Below are positions 16,377 through 18,893 of a stretch of DNA of 18,893 nt, in pieces. Below the pieces are notes generated by a model that was given only the letters and a program-made list of their open reading frames with translations, did no database searches and had not been told where the DNA came from. The position numbers were made by a program, and so were the translations under genes. The stretch comes from Oehlia diaphana (taxonomy: Eukaryota > Glomeromycota > Glomeromycetes > Glomerales > Glomeraceae), in contig QZLH01000218.1 in the NCBI GenBank assembly GCA_003833135.1, positions 6,239-25,131 of the forward strand, written 5' to 3'. Each line of letters begins with the position of its first letter. The first letter of the stretch is position 1.

Positions 16377-17822
16377 ATGGAATTCCTCGTAAAAGATGTT
16401 CTCGTATTAATTTTTACTGAATTACTTGATGATCTTGATTCTTTGCATTCATGTAGTTTAGTAAATAAAACCTGGTGTGAATTAGCTATGCCTTTGCTAT
16501 GGAAAGATAGTTACCAATGTCCTTACAAATACAAAAAAGAATCACGTGAAAAATACTATAACATTATCGCCCATTTTTTACCAAATAATCCGGAAGATCC
16601 TTTGCCACAAAACAAGATTGTATTACCTTTAAATAAATTTCCAAAAGGACCAATGCTCGAATACATGAATTATATAGCTCTTTTCACGCCAGCATGTATT
16701 GAAGATATGGTAAAATTAACAATAAATGATGAAGTCGAGGATTCTAAATATAAAAAAAAAATATTAGAGCGTGAACTTTACAAATTAAGTTTTATTAAAT
16801 GTAGGAATGTAAAGGATTTCCATTGGTGTACCAAGGAGAAATTAAATTTATATCCAAATGCAAAGAAACTTTTTTCAAACTTAAATTCCCTTAAAATTCA
16901 TCATGAAGATTTTATTAATTCAAATACTTCATTAACTGAACTTGGCAAGATTTGCCAAGACTTAACAGACTTAGATGTACGCGATTGTCATAAGGATACT
17001 CTAGACTTGGCCTCATTCATTAAAATACAAAAAAATTTGCAGTCATTATGTCTAGCTTTTGATGAGGTAGAAGGGCAGTACAATTTACTAAGCGATGTGA
17101 TTAAAGAAAAGGCTGCATCATTAAAAAAAATTACAATACGATACAATGTAACATTCCTTTCACCTATAGTCATTCCGTCGTTAGAAAATATACAACATTT
17201 AGTTCTTAATAATTCATGTGGTGAATCATATAGAAGTGTAAAGTGGGATGAATGGGAACACTACTTAAGCACGGCCTCTTTTCCGAACCTACAATACCTT
17301 GAAACATTATATTTACCAATTAGTATTATACGTTTAATAATAGAAAAATCTGATAAAAACATTTCAGAAATTAATATATGTTTATGTCCACCTGGATCCA
17401 GAAATTATAAAATTGATAATAAACAATTAATTAAGGCGATATCAACTTATTGCCCAAAGTTAAAATTTTTAGCTATTGATATTGACAACAACAACTTTGG
17501 TGAAATGTTCATGATTTTTTTAAATTGCACGCAATTAGAAAAAGTAACTTTTTCAACAAATGCCAATAATAATATACTATCCGATGGTGATGAATTATTA
17601 AATGTAATGATTCAAACGATACCTACAACTTTACATGAAATCACGTTTAGAGAAAATTGGAGTTTTTCATTGGAAGAATTAGAATCATTTATTATAGATT
17701 GGAAATCTAAAATTAGGTCACCAATTCAATTTATCCTTGTTTTTGATGAATCGTTATGGACGGATGATCATGCTTGGATGGCAAGAATGTATATGGAAGA
17801 GTTACATTTTGTTTTTGTTTAG
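16377..17822 (+). CDS. F-box and leucine-rich-like repeat protein, 481 residues
   Basis: An uninterrupted 481-codon frame from ATG (16377) to TAG. It opens with an F-box (residues ~1-45: VKDVLVLIFTELLDDLDSLH, then 'SLVNKTWC' and 'AMPLLW'), followed by NIIAHFLPNNP (62-72), INDEVEDSK (116-124) and irregular Leu-rich repeats (QKNLQSLCLAF, CPKLKFLAIDI, CTQLEKVTF). It ends with DWKSKIRSPIQFI and an aromatic tail. It is a full-length paralogue of the minus-strand gene at 8874-10322, colinear over its whole length with only small indels. Family knowledge gives a role as SCF ubiquitin-ligase substrate adaptor in nucleus or cytosol; the rapidly varying repeats would set target choice. The two genes point away from each other across ~6 kb. 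The start is fixed by the F-box and the paralogue. No intron or targeting signal is seen. Confidence 0.93.
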   Translation: MEFLVKDVLVLIFTELLDDLDSLHSCSLVNKTWCELAMPLLWKDSYQCPYKYKKESREKYYNIIAHFLPNNPEDPLPQNKIVLPLNKFPKGPMLEYMNYIALFTPACIEDMVKLTINDEVEDSKYKKKILERELYKLSFIKCRNVKDFHWCTKEKLNLYPNAKKLFSNLNSLKIHHEDFINSNTSLTELGKICQDLTDLDVRDCHKDTLDLASFIKIQKNLQSLCLAFDEVEGQYNLLSDVIKEKAASLKKITIRYNVTFLSPIVIPSLENIQHLVLNNSCGESYRSVKWDEWEHYLSTASFPNLQYLETLYLPISIIRLIIEKSDKNISEINICLCPPGSRNYKIDNKQLIKAISTYCPKLKFLAIDIDNNNFGEMFMIFLNCTQLEKVTFSTNANNNILSDGDELLNVMIQTIPTTLHEITFRENWSFSLEELESFIIDWKSKIRSPIQFILVFDESLWTDDHAWMARMYMEELHFVFV

Positions 17823-18243
17823 AGGAAATATATTATTAAAATGATGTAAAAAAGATTATTCTTGAAGATTTGAGATATATCCTACTTTGCAGAAACTTTT
17901 CAAATCGAAACCAAATCGTGACTGATTTGCATATTTATCGTAAACCTTACAACCAAGATTTAGTAAAGTGATTCGTCTATGCAGTTACTGCACATTAAGA
18001 ACATTAAGATGATCGTCATCTGATTTGCATCGGACCTTACAAAATTAATTATTAAGATCGTAACGATTGTGTTTTCTAAATATTAAAGAATTTGTAAATT
18101 AATATTATTGAAGTTATAAATAAATATTAAAAAATTAGTAAATTAAATAAAGAAAATTTTTTTTTTGCAGTAAAAGAACTTTTTCTAAAGATAAATTGTC
18201 ATACTATTATAAGCATTTTTAATTTTATAAAAATCTGGCATGA
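17823..18243. other. 3' flank of the F-box gene, nothing else seen
   Basis: AT-rich, with no coding-like frame. AATAAA-type hexamers occur near 18118-18123, about 300 bases beyond the stop codon, and may serve as a polyadenylation signal. Confidence 0.4.
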
Positions 18244-18465
18244 AATGGGAATGATCCAAATACATCTTCACAAATGGTTCATGTGAATGGTGATGGTAAA
18301 AAATTTGTTCATGTTATGAATCATAGGATGTGGAACCGTGTAGTTTTCGCTCCAATTGGAAGTTATGGATTTTTTGTTTCAATTGATGTATATGAAGGAT
18401 ATGGTCAAACTGAATGTGTACCAAAAAAAGACGTCACGACCTTTTCATTTCCGGATTTGAAATAG
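18244..18465 (+). pseudogene. Fragment of a long-chain acyl-CoA synthetase gene
   Basis: A short frame (in frame from 18244, first ATG 18274, TAG 18463-18465) reads MVHVNGDGKKFVHVMNHRMW, NRVVFAPIGSYGFF, VSIDVYEGYGQTEC, then VPKKDVTTFSFPDLK. 'MWNRVVF' matches the W(D/N)RLVF motif and 'YEGYGQTEC' matches the (Y/L)EGYGQTE motif of AMP-forming long-chain fatty acid CoA ligases. In intact enzymes these are separated by about 50-60 residues (with the conserved SGSAPL-type segment); here only ~17 lie between them, so there is an internal deletion. The ATP-binding P-loop and the C-terminal domain are absent. It is a dead remnant. The family is well supported by the second motif. Confidence 0.55.
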
Positions 18466-18489
18466 AGAATTCCATTTTTACATTTTTAC

Positions 18490-18510
18490 AAAAAAAAAAA
18501 AAAAAAAAAA
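18490..18510. repeat. Poly(A) run
   Basis: About 21 A residues lie 24 bases after the stop codon of the acyl-CoA synthetase fragment. It could be the trace of a retroposed poly(A) tail, but similar runs are common throughout the window. Confidence 0.6.
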
Positions 18511-18567
18511 TTTGTGAACGCATCATAAATTTTATTTTGTGATACCTAGGCCACAGCCACACAAAAT

Positions 18568-18613
18568 CACGTGCAGAGTATTTTTATTGACCAATCAAAT
18601 TTGATTCCAATCA
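18568..18613. promoter_or_regulatory. Promoter-like patch: CACGTG and two CCAAT boxes
   Basis: CACGTG (18568-18573) is followed by CCAATCA at 18591-18597 and again at 18607-18613. The two CCAAT boxes flank a perfect 14-base palindrome AATCAAATTTGATT (18593-18606). This would suit a fungal promoter bound by bHLH and CCAAT-binding factors, for a plus-strand gene beginning beyond the window. No such gene is seen within it; the frame 18629-18847 is not convincing. Confidence 0.35.
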
Positions 18614-18793
18614 CCGAACTGCGCAGACGTGCATTCATTGTTTCATAAACTCAATAAGTTATTAAAATATAGTATTTATTTTACCTGTAAAAATTTTAAA
18701 TATGTGATATTTAATCTAAATATCGTAATACGTCAAAAATATAATTTATCTGTAAAAATCAGTATTTTGAAAGAACAACCCTATAAAAAAAGT

Positions 18794-18874
18794 AGATACG
18801 TTTTTTATACTGAAAGATACGTTATGTGTACTGAGATATACGTCTAGATACGTCTAGATACGTTTTGAGATACG
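18794..18874. repeat. AGATACGT repeat array at the window edge
   Basis: AGATACGT or close variants occur six times: 18794-18801, 18815-18822, 18834-18843 (AGATATACGT), 18846-18853, 18856-18863 and 18868-18874. The middle copies form an exact 10-bp tandem repeat (CTAGATACGT). The array may continue beyond 18893. Confidence 0.75.
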
Positions 18875-18893
18875 GAAAAATGCACAATTCCGT

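Noticed and set aside
16988..17173. 61-codon minus-strand frame
   Set aside because: Antisense shadow within the right F-box gene.
18629..18847. 72-codon plus-strand frame at the right edge
   Set aside because: Its start is ordinary, composition follows the A/T bias, and its end is generated by the AGATACGT repeats.
1..18893. CRISPR array, rRNA, tRNA, prokaryotic operon or viral gene cluster
   Set aside because: No evenly spaced repeats with unique spacers, no conserved RNA-gene sequence, and no linked set of genes was seen; introns and F-box genes point to a fungal nuclear locus.

Overview
The window looks like nuclear DNA of an arbuscular mycorrhizal fungus (Glomeromycotina, most like Rhizophagus). 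It is strongly AT-rich, has long homopolymer runs and short GT..AG introns, and is gene-poor. It carries two diverged, intronless, ~480-residue F-box/leucine-rich proteins of the kind that is hugely expanded in Rhizophagus, among fragments of broken genes. The organism is inferred from these traits; there is no rRNA or other direct taxonomic marker.

Layout. (1) 1-8.8 kb is mostly decayed. There is an F-box remnant with an internal 70-bp duplication (1864-2340), a probable HMG-box pseudogene (3127-3639, minus), two related remnants of one family (about 4450-4674 and 7885-8022, minus), one credible small two-exon gene (6784-7247, minus), an uncertain exon-like frame beside it (7422-7676), and an orphan terminal-exon-like fragment (8526-8759, plus). 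Eight T-run/A-run palindromes punctuate this part. (2) 8874-10322 (minus) is an intact F-box gene. (3) 10.5-16.2 kb separates the two F-box genes. It contains two frameshifted coding fragments (10572-10753 plus; 10946-11160 minus), a ~100-bp cluster of CGGTT/AACCG palindromes like the subterminal repeats of a DNA transposon (11892-11992), and a frameshifted minus-strand pseudogene (13219-14217) with a possible link to a retroelement ORF. (4) 16377-17822 (plus) is the second intact F-box gene, transcribed divergently from the first. (5) At the right end are a decayed long-chain acyl-CoA synthetase fragment (18244-18465), a CCAAT/CACGTG promoter-like patch and an AGATACGT repeat array running to the window edge.

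The two intact F-box genes are clear paralogues. Besides the proteins, four blocks upstream of the start codons are shared in the same order: a TATA-like 20-mer, a 13-mer, a pyrimidine tract and a leader motif. This suggests they were duplicated together with their promoters, and it is the strongest regulatory signal in the window. By family knowledge the products would be substrate-recognition subunits of SCF ubiquitin ligases; no substrate can be inferred. I see no operon, CRISPR array, tRNA, rRNA or toxin gene, and no gene group that amounts to a new multi-gene system.
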